NCBI GenBank assembly: GCA_019321725.1
Contig: JAGSPU010000055.1
Location: 124,001 to 188,000, forward strand
DNA length: 64,000 bases
Direction: 5' to 3'
DNA from: Paulownia fortunei
Lineage: Eukaryota > Streptophyta > Magnoliopsida > Lamiales > Paulowniaceae
A program made the position numbers and the translations under genes. How positions within the stretch are numbered: position 1 is the first letter of the stretch; each line of letters begins with the position of its first letter. The notes under the pieces were generated by a model. It was not told the DNA's origin, ran no database searches, and was given only the letters and a program-made list of their open reading frames with translations. Positions 38,230 to 48,726 of this stretch are shown piece by piece.

Positions 38230-41200
38230 ATGAGAAACGTAGTTTTTCGTGAGGTGGAGGTGAATGAGACCTATGATCCAACAATGAGCCTCATTTATGC
38301 TTGGGATAGTATCCGAGTTCCAATTATTGCCCCTCTTTTGCGATTTGCAGTTTATATATGCATAGGCATGTCGATTATGCTTTTCTGTGAACGCGTTTAC
38401 ATGGCTATTGTGATGCGTGTGTCAAGTGCCTGGGGAAGAAACGATACACCAAGTATCAGCTAGACGCCATCAAAGAAGATCTAGAGAAAAACAAAAACTA
38501 TCCCAAGGTGTTGGTTCAAATCCCAATGTTTAATGAAAAAGAGGTGAAAGTATCTACTTATGCTTTATTCTAGTCATATATTGTGCATCAAATGCATAAC
38601 ACAAATTTTCCTAAATGAATAAATCGGCATATAAATTTCTTTCAAAAATAGAAAATTAGTACCATTCATCAGTTAATTATCTTATTAATGAACAGAAAGA
38701 GTTTTACATCAGTCAGAATTAGTTATTAAAAGCATTGCATATTTATACATATACATATATGTATATTTTATAGCTATATGCATGTATTTCCAATTCCAAA
38801 AAAAAAAAAAAAATGAAAAACAGATGAAGTTTCTTTTTCTGAAAAGCAAATTTGTCTCGTCGCACCTTTTCATTCAACTTCTGTTAGCATATGTAATGTG
38901 AGTAAAATTGCTTCTGATCTGCTTCAACTTATACTGGGTTTTACTTTCAAGCAGAAACATTTTGTTTCACCATTTTTTATAAGGTGAATACATCAATGTC
39001 CCAAAAACTTTTTATCCATGCCTAAATGATTATCAGCATTAATGTAGAAAATAGTACTTTGTGAAACAGTATATGACTTACGTCATCAACATTTCAACCA
39101 GAGTAAAGACTGCATAAAGCACCCAATATGTAGATTTAACCCATCAAATTCCAGCTAGATGATTTCCATGTAAAAAATTGCTCAGCATTTATAAAGATAT
39201 GATAAATACTATGAACACGATGTAATATAATCTACATTCTAACTCTGCTGTAATTTATTCCCAACATGTCCATCTATGCTATAAATATAGAGAAAACAAG
39301 AAACAAGTGAATGAATGTGTCTACAAGATAAGCATTTTAAAAGCTTCAGTGGACATTTTCCCTCCACGCACCACATTGTTGTCCAATTCTAGTTATGGAA
39401 AAATCAAAGGGGACTAAACATCATCAAACTTATTGGCAATAATAGAAATCTTTGAAGTGGAGCTTATGCTAAGAAAAAAAGAGGTTTGAAGAGTAGAAAA
39501 CAAAAACACCTTTCAAATTTGAACAACAAGGAAAACCTAATCCAAAATGTTCGTTTTACCCCAGGTTTATAAGCTATCTATTGGAGCAGTATCTGGGCTT
39601 TCGTGGCCATCAGATCGGCTCATCGTGCAGGTTCTGGATGACTCCACCAATGAAGTCTTAAGGGTATCTTTTCTTATCCCAGAGTAAACTTAATTTGATT
39701 CTGTGACAATTGTGCGCCTATAGAATGATCGTGAAGAATATATGCAGGCAATGGTCGAATTAGAGTGCCAAAAATGGATAGAGAAAGGCGTGAATGTCAA
39801 GTATGAGACAAGGAACAACAGGAATGGCTACAAGGCAGGCGCCCTTCGAGAAGGTCTTAAGAAGTATTACGTTGAGGATTGTGAATTTGTCATAATCTTT
39901 GATGCAGATTTTCAGCCGGAAGAAGATTTTCTCTGGAGGACTATCCCCTACCTACTTGAAAACCCAGAGTTGGGCTTGGTTCAGGCCAGGTGGAAATTTG
40001 GTAAGGATTATATAATGTGTGCATAGTTGAAAGGTCTCTGAATATCGAATTAATAGATCATTGAGATATCGAAAGGTCAACTGATCACTGAAATATTGGG
40101 AGTATGCCATATTTCCATAAATGAAGACAAAGTACAATGATAGGAGGTAGATGGCGTGGTTAACTTTTCATATAGAACTTCAAACCTATAATGAAAGTAA
40201 ATGAAAATGAATGCTTCTCATCAGATTCACTAGGTATTATAAATTTGCTTGTTTTCAAGGTATTAACAGCAATTTAATTTTGCAGTTAATGCAGATGAAT
40301 GTTTGATGACTCGCCTCCAAGAGATGTCATTAGACTATCACTTTAGTGTTGAGCAAGAAGTGGGATCTTCAACATGCTCATTCTTTGGATTCAATGGTTA
40401 TCACAACTTATATTTCAGTTTAAGAACTTCATTTCTGGTAAATAAACTATGATAACACAATTAAGATATTTGGCTTGAATTGTAGGGACTGCTGGTGTTT
40501 GGCGGATGACAGCACTGAATGATGCAGGTGGATGGAAAGATAGAACCACAGTAGAAGACATGGACCTTGCAGTCAGAGCTAGCCTTAAAGGCTGGAAGTT
40601 CCTCTTTGTGGGCGACCTAGCAGTGAGTGCTGAAAACTTGCAATTGTTGCCACACTATTTACCCTATGACATAAAACTGAATATACTGAACACAATTACC
40701 TTTTTCAGGTAAAAAATGAACTACCAAGTACATTTAAGGCATACAGATATCAACAGCATCGTTGGTCATGTGGACCTGCTAATCTGTTCAGGAAGATGTT
40801 GAAGGAAATCATCACTTGCGAGGTCATAATCTTACAATTATTTCCTTTTAATTGTCTGTTACAAACTAGTGCTATGATTGTGAATCTTGAACTTCGCATG
40901 CAATTCACATATTTCCTTCCTCATCTAATGCAGCGTGTGTCAATCTGGAAGAAATGGCATGTAATCTATGCATTCTTCTTTGTAAGGAAGATAATTGCGC
41001 ATTGGGTTACTTTTTTCTTTTACTGCATCGTAATCCCAGCGACGATCTTAGTGCCTGAAGTCCATCTCCCGAAGCCGCTAGCTATTTATCTTCCAGCAGG
41101 CATTACCATTCTTAATGCAGCTTCCACTCTAAGGCATGAAGTTCCAGATAAGCAAAATGGAATAATTCTTATCATTCTATTTCTCAAAATCTCATTATCA

Positions 41201-41881
41201 AAAATTAATTGTTGGGAGTTTCCACTTACTTTGTCGCAGGTCTATCCATCTTCTTGTGTTCTGGATATTGTTTGAGAATGTCATGTCTCTTCATAGATCA
41301 AAGGCAGCAATTATAGGACTCCTTGAAGCTAACCGAGTTAATGAATGGGTTGTGACTGAAAAGCTAGGGAATACAATGAAGCAAAAGTACAATACGAAAG
41401 CATCCAAGAGGCCAAGATCACGCATGGGAGAAAGGTAATCTAGTCCAGTAAGCAATATATAAAGTTCTACTTCATAATTGTGCCAAATCACTGGGTACCG
41501 TGGATTGGCCACTGAATTTAGAAAAACTAATCATTCCGTAAATAAAACAAACCATTAAGGTACCAAGAACATGAAACTCTCTACAGACCCAAATGCATAA
41601 CAATAAATCTTCAGTTTTCTTGGGGATTAATGCATTACACATGCGCATGGATAAAAAAATTATTCAAAATCTATTCTATCATTGTTCTGTACTAACTTAA
41701 CAAAATTGTTGTTGTTAATAGGATTCAAATATTGGAGCTTATGGTAGGGATGTACCTACTACATTGCGCCATATACAACATACTATTTGGCCACAACCAC
41801 TTTTTTATTTATCTGTTACTACAAGCAGGGGCTTTCTTTATCGTTGGAGTTGGGTACATTGGGACATTTGTACCCAATTAA
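38230..41881 (+). CDS. CSLA: CSLA glucomannan 4-beta-mannosyltransferase (mannan synthase), 9 exons, one 1-bp deletion
   Basis: Golgi membrane family-2 glycosyltransferase; the CSLA family makes the beta-1,4-mannan/glucomannan backbone from GDP-mannose and GDP-glucose. Exons: 38230-38543, 39565-39663, 39748-40000, 40286-40396, 40486-40622, 40709-40822, 40934-41133, 41240-41434 and 41722-41881. With one missing base allowed for near 38415 (after IVM), the total is 1584 nt, 527 residues, typical for the family. The D,D,D,QxxRW residues are all present: VLDDST (about 130), FDADFQ (about 189), TVEDMD (about 283) and QQHRW (about 319). An N-terminal membrane segment and several C-terminal ones ([20 protein letters not shown] and others) are visible. 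The C-terminus is [11 protein letters not shown]. Intron 7 is GC-AG. The start has a good context (CACCATGAG). Which CSLA subgroup it belongs to I cannot say. Confidence 0.94.
41134..41239 (+). other. CSLA: GC-AG intron (CSLA intron 7)
   Basis: The exon ends CTCTAAG and the intron begins GCATGA, ending TCGCAG. This joins AG to GTCT and gives [20 protein letters not shown], as expected for the family, and keeps the downstream frame exact. No nearby GT donor does so. GC-AG introns are a known minor class, though the consensus is AG/GCAAGT, so this donor is weak beyond the first bases. Confidence 0.82.
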
Positions 41882-42536
41882 AGTTGATAACAGAAAGAAG
41901 GCAGTAGGCCTCAGGAGAACTACGAGCTCTGATGGCTACCTGATAGAATGTACTAGGTGGTAGTAGTTTTTCTATTTTTTATTTTTTGTATTGTACTATA
42001 TAATTGTACAGTAAGGCCATGTGGTTTTATTAGATAATAAGTAAGGTTAACGAGTAACAGACTTGACATACTTAATTCACCAATAACTGTTTTTCAATCA
42101 TTTGGTTCAACAATGAACCTAAACAATAGTGCAGAATCCACAAAACCTGAGCATATGCAAAAGAAGAGAGGAAAACAAATAGTAAAAGTAGATTAGTTAG
42201 ACTGAAAATTAAAGCTCAAATGTAGAACAAAAGACATTCTTTTTAAGAGCATACAGGAAGAGAAAACAGAAAATTCCATTCTCAAATAAATAAACTCATG
42301 AGATGACCTCAAAACATATTCCCTCCTCTACAGAATGCATTGGTTAGTAACTAAAAGAAAATATAATTGTTGTCCACGATACAAAATAGGCCATGATTGA
42401 ACAGTCTTGCTAGGTTAACACTGGGAGGCTGTAAGTTAAAATGTGCACCTCTATGTAACATGAAACAGAGATTTAGAATGTCCAGGTTGCAAGTTTTTCA
42501 GGATTCCTGACCTGACACCTTCTGCGAGATTATTAT

Positions 42537-43133
42537 TTAGCTCTCTCGGTGCAGAAACCTTAGATGTCTCTGCGCTTTGGAGCATAATGTCAGTATTTCT
42601 TGTATTTCCTTATCTAAGACCAAATAAACAATGTTTATAATCAGCTAAGGCTTGCCAGGCTAAAGTTTTAAGCTGAAATTAGGAACAACATCAAACAATG
42701 TTATACTACAACTCTACAAACAGTCTCCATGATTAACAACCCCATCTGGCACGCTAAACCGGTTGAAATTAAAAAGAAAAGTATCGTATTTTTTTTTTAC
42801 ACCATTTTAAGCATATACAAAATGCACTCCTGATAATGAATTACAACTAAAAAATAAACCAACTTTTCCACAATTAACACGCATAACCATACTCCAATCG
42901 GACCATGCAGACACTCACCAACAAATGTACAGAATCGGGTAATTTTCGTCTCTGAATTTCTCCAATTTCAATCCAAGAAACAAGTGAAATAGCTACACTA
43001 CAGTCGCCGATCAAATCAACCTTTTTTTGATTTGTAATCGCGTTTTAGAATGCAATTCAGAGTAAAGGAAAAGGGCACCACGCTCGAAGCGACTAACCTT
43101 GAAATTGAAATCGTTTCCTAAAGCGGGTTTCAT
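42537..43133 (-). CDS. Weak candidate: two-exon small gene (35 residues)
   Basis: On the minus strand ATG at 43133 opens a 12-codon exon (MKPALGNDFNFK) ending in a good donor AAG/GTTAG at 43098. An acceptor GATAAG/GAA at 42608 would add 23 residues (EIQEILTLCSKAQRHLRFLH and three more) to a stop at 42537, in phase. The preceding 60 bp look like a leader. An alternative acceptor TTAG six bases earlier gives an early stop. I recognise no family. It could instead be the 5' part of a non-coding transcript. Confidence 0.25.
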
Positions 43134-43886
43134 GCGTTTGAAGTTGAGCTGGCGTAGAAAGACTAGTTTGGGAGTGACAAACTCGCATTCAAAAAAACAC
43201 GTTTAAATATTGTTTAAACTGATGCCAAAAGTTGTTAGGGTTGGTGAAAAAGCAATTAAAATCGGCTGAAATATATTGGCGATATTTGCAGTAGTACCAA
43301 GTGAAGTAGGTCCCAGAGTTTGTCAGTAAATTGTTCATGAATAACTTGAGTTTAATTTATTTGTTTGATTTGTTTTATTCATTAAACAAATAAAATTAGG
43401 GTTGCATTCCTAATTCATTTTTTCATAAATGACTTGATTGATTTACTTTTTATTTTGTTTGTGTTTTCATATAATAAATAGATGGATAAATTTCCATATT
43501 ATCAATTTACTAGGTGTGAAGATGCACCAGAAGTGACAGTGCATGCTTGAAGCACAGCACTCCTTGATGGGACTATAACTGAAGTCTGGACCTCCAAAGT
43601 ATCAGAAGAAAACATCTTATTCCCATCTTCAACATCAACCCTCAAGAATATCCTATTCAAACTTAATTTGTTAAATTAACGTACCGAAGTCAAATAAACT
43701 TTAACTATCAATTTCAAATCATGTATCGAATAGCTTAATTTTTTATTTTTGAATTTTTTATTTTTTAAATTTTCAATTTTCGATTCGATTTCATTTTTTA
43801 TTTCGATTAACCGAACCAAATCGAACCAAATTACTATTTTTATATATTTATATAAATATTTTGATATTATTTTTATTTTAAAAATT

Positions 43887-44055
43887 AATAAAGTCTGCAA
43901 ATTGAATAGATCAATTTATGGCCTTGAGCAGTCTTCCAAACAATGTTATTTGAGATTTCATAAAGCGAATCTCATATAAATTCGTCATGGTAGATGAAGA
44001 TTATTGTGTTTAAGTGAAAATGTCCAATAGAAAGTTTGTAATTTTATTTTTTTTT
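43887..44055 (+). mobile_element. Ty1/copia retrotransposon relic (reverse-transcriptase fragment)
   Basis: The translation KVCKLNRSIYGLEQSSKQCY is a degenerate form of the copia polymerase block around S-x-Y-G-L-K-Q-A. It is followed, after a stop and frame changes, by residues resembling the next conserved stretch before the YVDD motif (SNRKFVIL). The fragment has in-frame stops and a frameshift and is about 170 bp long. No LTRs or other polymerase domains were found around it. It is a dead remnant. Confidence 0.75.
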
Positions 44056-47000
44056 AAAAAATGTGGCCAATGGACCGAGATTTTGAAGCCCAATGTTGAT
44101 TTTGTTAGCATAGCCCAAATTGCTTCAGAAGAAGAAAGTTCGGACTTCAGCACACTTGGGCATCTTAATTCGCATAAAATCTTCAAGCAGAAAAAGGCCC
44201 ATTTAAGTGCAAACCATGACACTCCTTTATATAGAACAGAAATCGACACAACAATATTTTTCCTTGCCAATAGGTATTGTAGTAGATTTTGTCGGCGATG
44301 TTTGGTTTTGTTTTGGGATTTTTTGAAAAATGGTTTGGGAAAAGAAATTCTGGAAGGAAATAAATTTTGGTTCGTGTTTGGAATAGATATTTTTTTATTA
44401 TAGATGTCTTGTAAGTTTTTATTGGTTAATGGTGGTATCATGTTCTTTCTTTATGTTATATACTGTATTTTTGAATGTAAAGAGAAAAAATATATATTCA
44501 TGATAATATAAATTTAAAAAATATAATGATATTTATATATAGTGAATTCCATTTTATTTTGAGAGAAGAATAAATTATTTTGCGAGAATGGGAAAAACAA
44601 ACAATGTTTGATTCCAGTGAGGAAAAACTCTTTCCCCGAATAAATCCAAACATATTGGCTTTTTATCTTTAAATTGTTCTAGTATCCAAAATTTTCGATG
44701 CTCTATCAAAGTGAAAATTTCTTGATAAGGAAATAAATAAAGGAAATAAATAATTCAGAAGCATGGATTTTGTAATATATCTCGAGCCTTATTCAAATTA
44801 AAATTGTATACACACACACACAATCTTAGTTAATCTAAAGATATTTAGCAAGAAAAGCCCAAGTGTCTTGCTAGTTGCTAGCATGGTCAGCTCCTTCCCC
44901 CAAAGGTAATTAGGGGTAGGTACTTTAATTTTTTTGTAGTTTGGCGAGCCTACGATAAATGTTATAATTCAACATAGGATATAAATAATATAACCCTTTG
45001 TAGAGGTAATTGACCAATGAACATTATGTGATCCACTATGGAAAAAAAAATCACTTATAGGAGTGGAAATGAGTATTTATTAGTAGTTCCAATCAATAAA
45101 TTAATCACGACTTTAATTTCAATTTTCTAGAGAAGCCAGTGTAATGATCATTGACTTTATTGTATATTAATTTAATATGTATATAATTAAATCATAACAA
45201 CTTAGTTTGTCAATTCAAAAATGATATAACTTAGTTTCTCAATTCACTGATGATTTCACTTGTATTTTTGCGTGGAAATTCTCATAGAGGTATAAAGGAA
45301 AGGCTCTCCAGGTCCCTTCCTTCAGCATGCAAAGATAATTGCTTCTTTTACTAAAGGAACCCTTTTTAAAAAAAAAAAAGAGAGAAAAAAGAAAAATCCC
45401 TATGCCAAAATTATTGAAATCAAACCCAATTCCATGAATCTGTACTTCTTCTGGTCCCAAAAACGTAGCAAGAAAGTCAGAGGTGTCTGCTTCAACCTTA
45501 ATTTTCATCATGTCTCACAAGTTGCAAAATCTCCATTAATTCTCAAATTCCCCTAACTTTTATCTTTACTGTTTTCAACAAGATCGCTCAATAAAATGGG
45601 CACAATTTTGTATATCTTGATCAGGTACTACTTATTTAGACACTAAATTACGACGACACAAATTCATAATGAGCTTTTGAAAAGAAAAAAAAAAGGTGCA
45701 CGCTTTAATTGTACCACGTTTCTGGTATGGATCAATTCTCTTTATGACCAACAACGTTTTCATTTACTAAACCAGCCACGGTGTCACAAATTCATAATTG
45801 TTAGTAGTGGCTGTCACCTAAGCTATGTACATTAATCAACCTAATGACTAGAACATTAATCCCCATAAGCTACTTTCTGACTGTTGATGATTCTTATATA
45901 CTTGAATAAAACTATGCCATAAAGATTTTTACATGTAGACAATTTAGGTGGGTATTAGTTTTTCCCTTGCGCTTATTAATTTTGTAAAATACACCAAAAA
46001 TAAAAATAAAATAGCACAATACAGTAAATACATGTAAGGAGTAGTAAAAATGAAATTAGAATAAATACTAAGAAAAAACGGAGAACTCTTCATACAATTC
46101 ATCATAGACCAAATAAATTATTTTAATTTTTTTCTAATTTTTATTATAAATGTTGCTTGTGTTAGAGTTATTAAATTTAAATGGTCCTTTTTTCTTATAG
46201 TTTTTAGATAATTGTTTAAATTTTTAAATAAGATAATAGAGTCAGACTAAATAAAGGATATTAAGTTCGAGTTTCATGATCCCTCATTTTAATAATAAAA
46301 ATAATTTATATACTAAGTTTTTAAAACAATTCACTGGTTAGGCAGTGAACTTATGACCTAGATTTGTTGCCCAAACTAGCCCATGTGCTTTATTAATTAC
46401 AAACATATAGATTAAAAAGTAGTGTGTAAAATCTTTAAATGCAAAATACATAAAGATGAATAAATACTAGCCATTTATTCCACTTCACCCAACTTTATCA
46501 GTTGGTTATGCCAAAGAACAAAAAATCTTGAAGATTTGAGAGTCCGTGATCTTCAGGAATGGGCCAAGATGATGCCCATTTTTGTGCTCGGGTAATAGAC
46601 AATCACTATCAATTATAATTATTTTTTCTTTACATTTTTTGTTAATTGCAGAACTTACTGAAAAATGTAACGGTAACCTTAAAGTTTTTATTCAGCAACC
46701 AAAAAAATAAAATAAAACAAAAATGAGAATAAATAAATAAAAAATAAAATATCTGCACCATGTTTGACCATATCTACCTTAACATTAATAACAATACGTG
46801 TATATATCTATTTCACAATAAAATGCGTTATATCTCAATTCTATATGAGAAAGAAAGATGGATGAAATCATCACCTGGTTATTAGGTAATGATTACAATA
46901 TTAATTTTTATATGTTTATTTATTTCAATCAAATAATGTACTTCCACTCTTAACTAATTCGTTGTGAGAGTACAAAAATTTGTGGAAGGAGTTATAGAAG

Positions 47001-47540
47001 TACATTTTAGTTGAGGCATGTAAGGGCAAATTAATTGTACCTGTGGTGAGATGAAAATAGTGTAGTACGATTTCTACTTCACGGAAATACGATTTTGAAT
47101 GAGATGATTGATGACTGCTCAATAAAGTTTACCAAACGCATATGGTTAAGTGGCAACTCCTCTCCTATCATATTTTTCCAGAAATTTTAAAAATCTTCAA
47201 TTCTTGAGTTTCCTATGTGTAATAGTTGGAATATAGTGCTAATTATTCTAATTTTTTTCTAAAAGACGAAAAAAATCATTATCGTTCTGTTGCCTACGAG
47301 AGCAATTTTTCTTTTTATTTTTTTGGGGAAAGAAAAAAGGCAATATATAAGACAAAAAGAAAGAAAAGAAAAGATTACAAATTTATTATTATGTTAATTC
47401 AGTGCAAAATGAAAAAAACAAGAAAAAAATTAACTAGCTAGAAAGATGAATAATAATAGATACACAAATAATAATTAAAACGGTGGTATTTTCTGAAATA
47501 AATGCAATCCTTATTATTGAAAAATAAATTGCTACTAATT

Positions 47541-47680
47541 TCGACCATTTAATTGAAATAGAAATAAGTTACCCTGAATTTCCAACATTCAGATAGGAAT
47601 TACTATTCGACCATTTAATTGAATGATTTTCTTCTGGAAAAACTTACCCTGAATTTCCAACATTCAAGTAGGAATTACTA
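47541..47680. repeat. Short imperfect tandem duplication
   Basis: TCGACCATTTAATTGAA at 47541 recurs at 47607, and ACCCTGAATTTCCAACATTC at 47571 recurs at 47646, followed by (A)GTAGGAATTACTATT in both. The spacing differs (66 and 75 bp) because of a small internal insertion. Confidence 0.85.
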
Positions 47681-48443
47681 TTTGTTAATAATTGAATTGT
47701 CATATATGATTTGTCATAATATATATATATATATAGATTGAATATTTTTTTTTTCCTTGAACTAGATTTTAAGAATTAATTCATCACAAACCCATTTATC
47801 GCTATCCTCTCTAATAGAGTTCACTCTTTCATTAATTTCTCTGAAGATAAACCAAGCAATAGTTGTCTTTTTCAATCAAAATTCTTTCACACTAGACACG
47901 AATTTCACTTGAAGATTTGTGATATTGATTGCCTTCGTAAATAGTGCGTTCCTCTGTTACAATGCAAAGTGACGTTAATTATTTTATTCTATTTTTTGTC
48001 GTAATTAAAATTGTAATCTTATGATATTCGAGCAATTTATGAAAAAGTTGAATGCACTCACGGACACACACGTCTTTGTACTAAGGTAATTGACGAAAAA
48101 ATATATTAATTATCAATTTGTTGAATATATTATTGTACTTAAAAAACAAACATATATATCAAGTCATTCTGATCATTGTATTATTCGGATTATCTTTTAT
48201 CTTTACATAAATTATTGTAAATTTTAATATTATTTTTTTGTTCCGAAGATAATGGATTTTGGAGGTTTGTTAATTGATGTTGCGATTGTGGTTTAGTAAA
48301 AGGCCCACCTAATACCTTTGGAACGTGGTAAATTTAGTGGGCAGAATAGGAATTCCACTAGGTCATGCCATTAGTCAAAGTTAGCTGGTTTGTCACGAAA
48401 CTGAAGTCCAGATTTAGTCTAATCCGGCGGGCATCATATTCCC

Positions 48444-48479
48444 ATCACCATGCCATGCACAATCACCATGCCATGCACA
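48444..48479 (+). promoter_or_regulatory. Doubled 18-bp promoter repeat with CATGCA (RY-like) cores
   Basis: ATCACCATGCCATGCACA occurs twice in direct tandem about 250-285 bp upstream of the HIPP start codon. Each copy includes CATGCA, the RY core bound by B3-domain factors. The first bases of the following CATA microsatellite overlap the second copy. A regulatory role is inference. Confidence 0.5.
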
Positions 48480-48503
48480 TACATACATACATACATACAT
48501 ACA
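48478..48503. repeat. (CATA)n tetranucleotide microsatellite
   Basis: About six CATA units in the HIPP promoter, directly after the 18-bp doublet. Confidence 0.92.
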
Positions 48504-48609
48504 AAACTGCCTCTATATGAACTCTTTTTTCTTCTTTGATTTTTTTTGGTGGGCCAGGGGTCCGATGACTTCATAAAAAACTCAAGCTAATTTTCTCTAT
48601 TTCTCATTC

Positions 48610-48619
48610 TCTATATATT
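48610..48619 (+). promoter_or_regulatory. TATA box of the HIPP gene
   Basis: CTATATATTC lies about 110 bp upstream of the start codon, followed by a CT-rich stretch typical of a plant leader. This implies a transcription start near 48645 and a leader of about 80 nt. Confidence 0.6.
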
Positions 48620-48726
48620 CCGGCGGTTGCCTCCTTTTTTTCTCTCTTCAAACCATTCTCCAATTTCTATTCCACACCATATCTTCTAATTCTTGAGAAA
48701 AAGTAGGGAAAAAGAAAAAACGTCAA

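Larger units (their letters stand above)
41882..48726. other. 6.8-kb intergenic region between CSLA and HIPP genes
   Basis: Contains the CSLA 3' flank, a weak two-exon minus-strand candidate (42537-43133), a copia relic (43887-44055), a stretch rich in TCGATT/CGAACC motifs near 43780-43830, a small direct duplication near 47541-47680, and the HIPP promoter at the right end. Two open frames of 129 and 143 residues overlap on opposite strands at 44010-44441 and have no recognisable family; I consider them chance. Confidence 0.6.

Noticed and set aside
43780..43830. TCGATTCGATTT/CGAACC-rich block as a possible satellite
   Set aside because: Too short and irregular to call a satellite array; such motifs are common in plant intergenic DNA.
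44010..44441. Overlapping 129- and 143-residue open frames on opposite strands
   Set aside because: No recognisable family, low-complexity Phe/Lys-rich composition, and adjacent to a decayed copia fragment; most likely chance frames in relic DNA.
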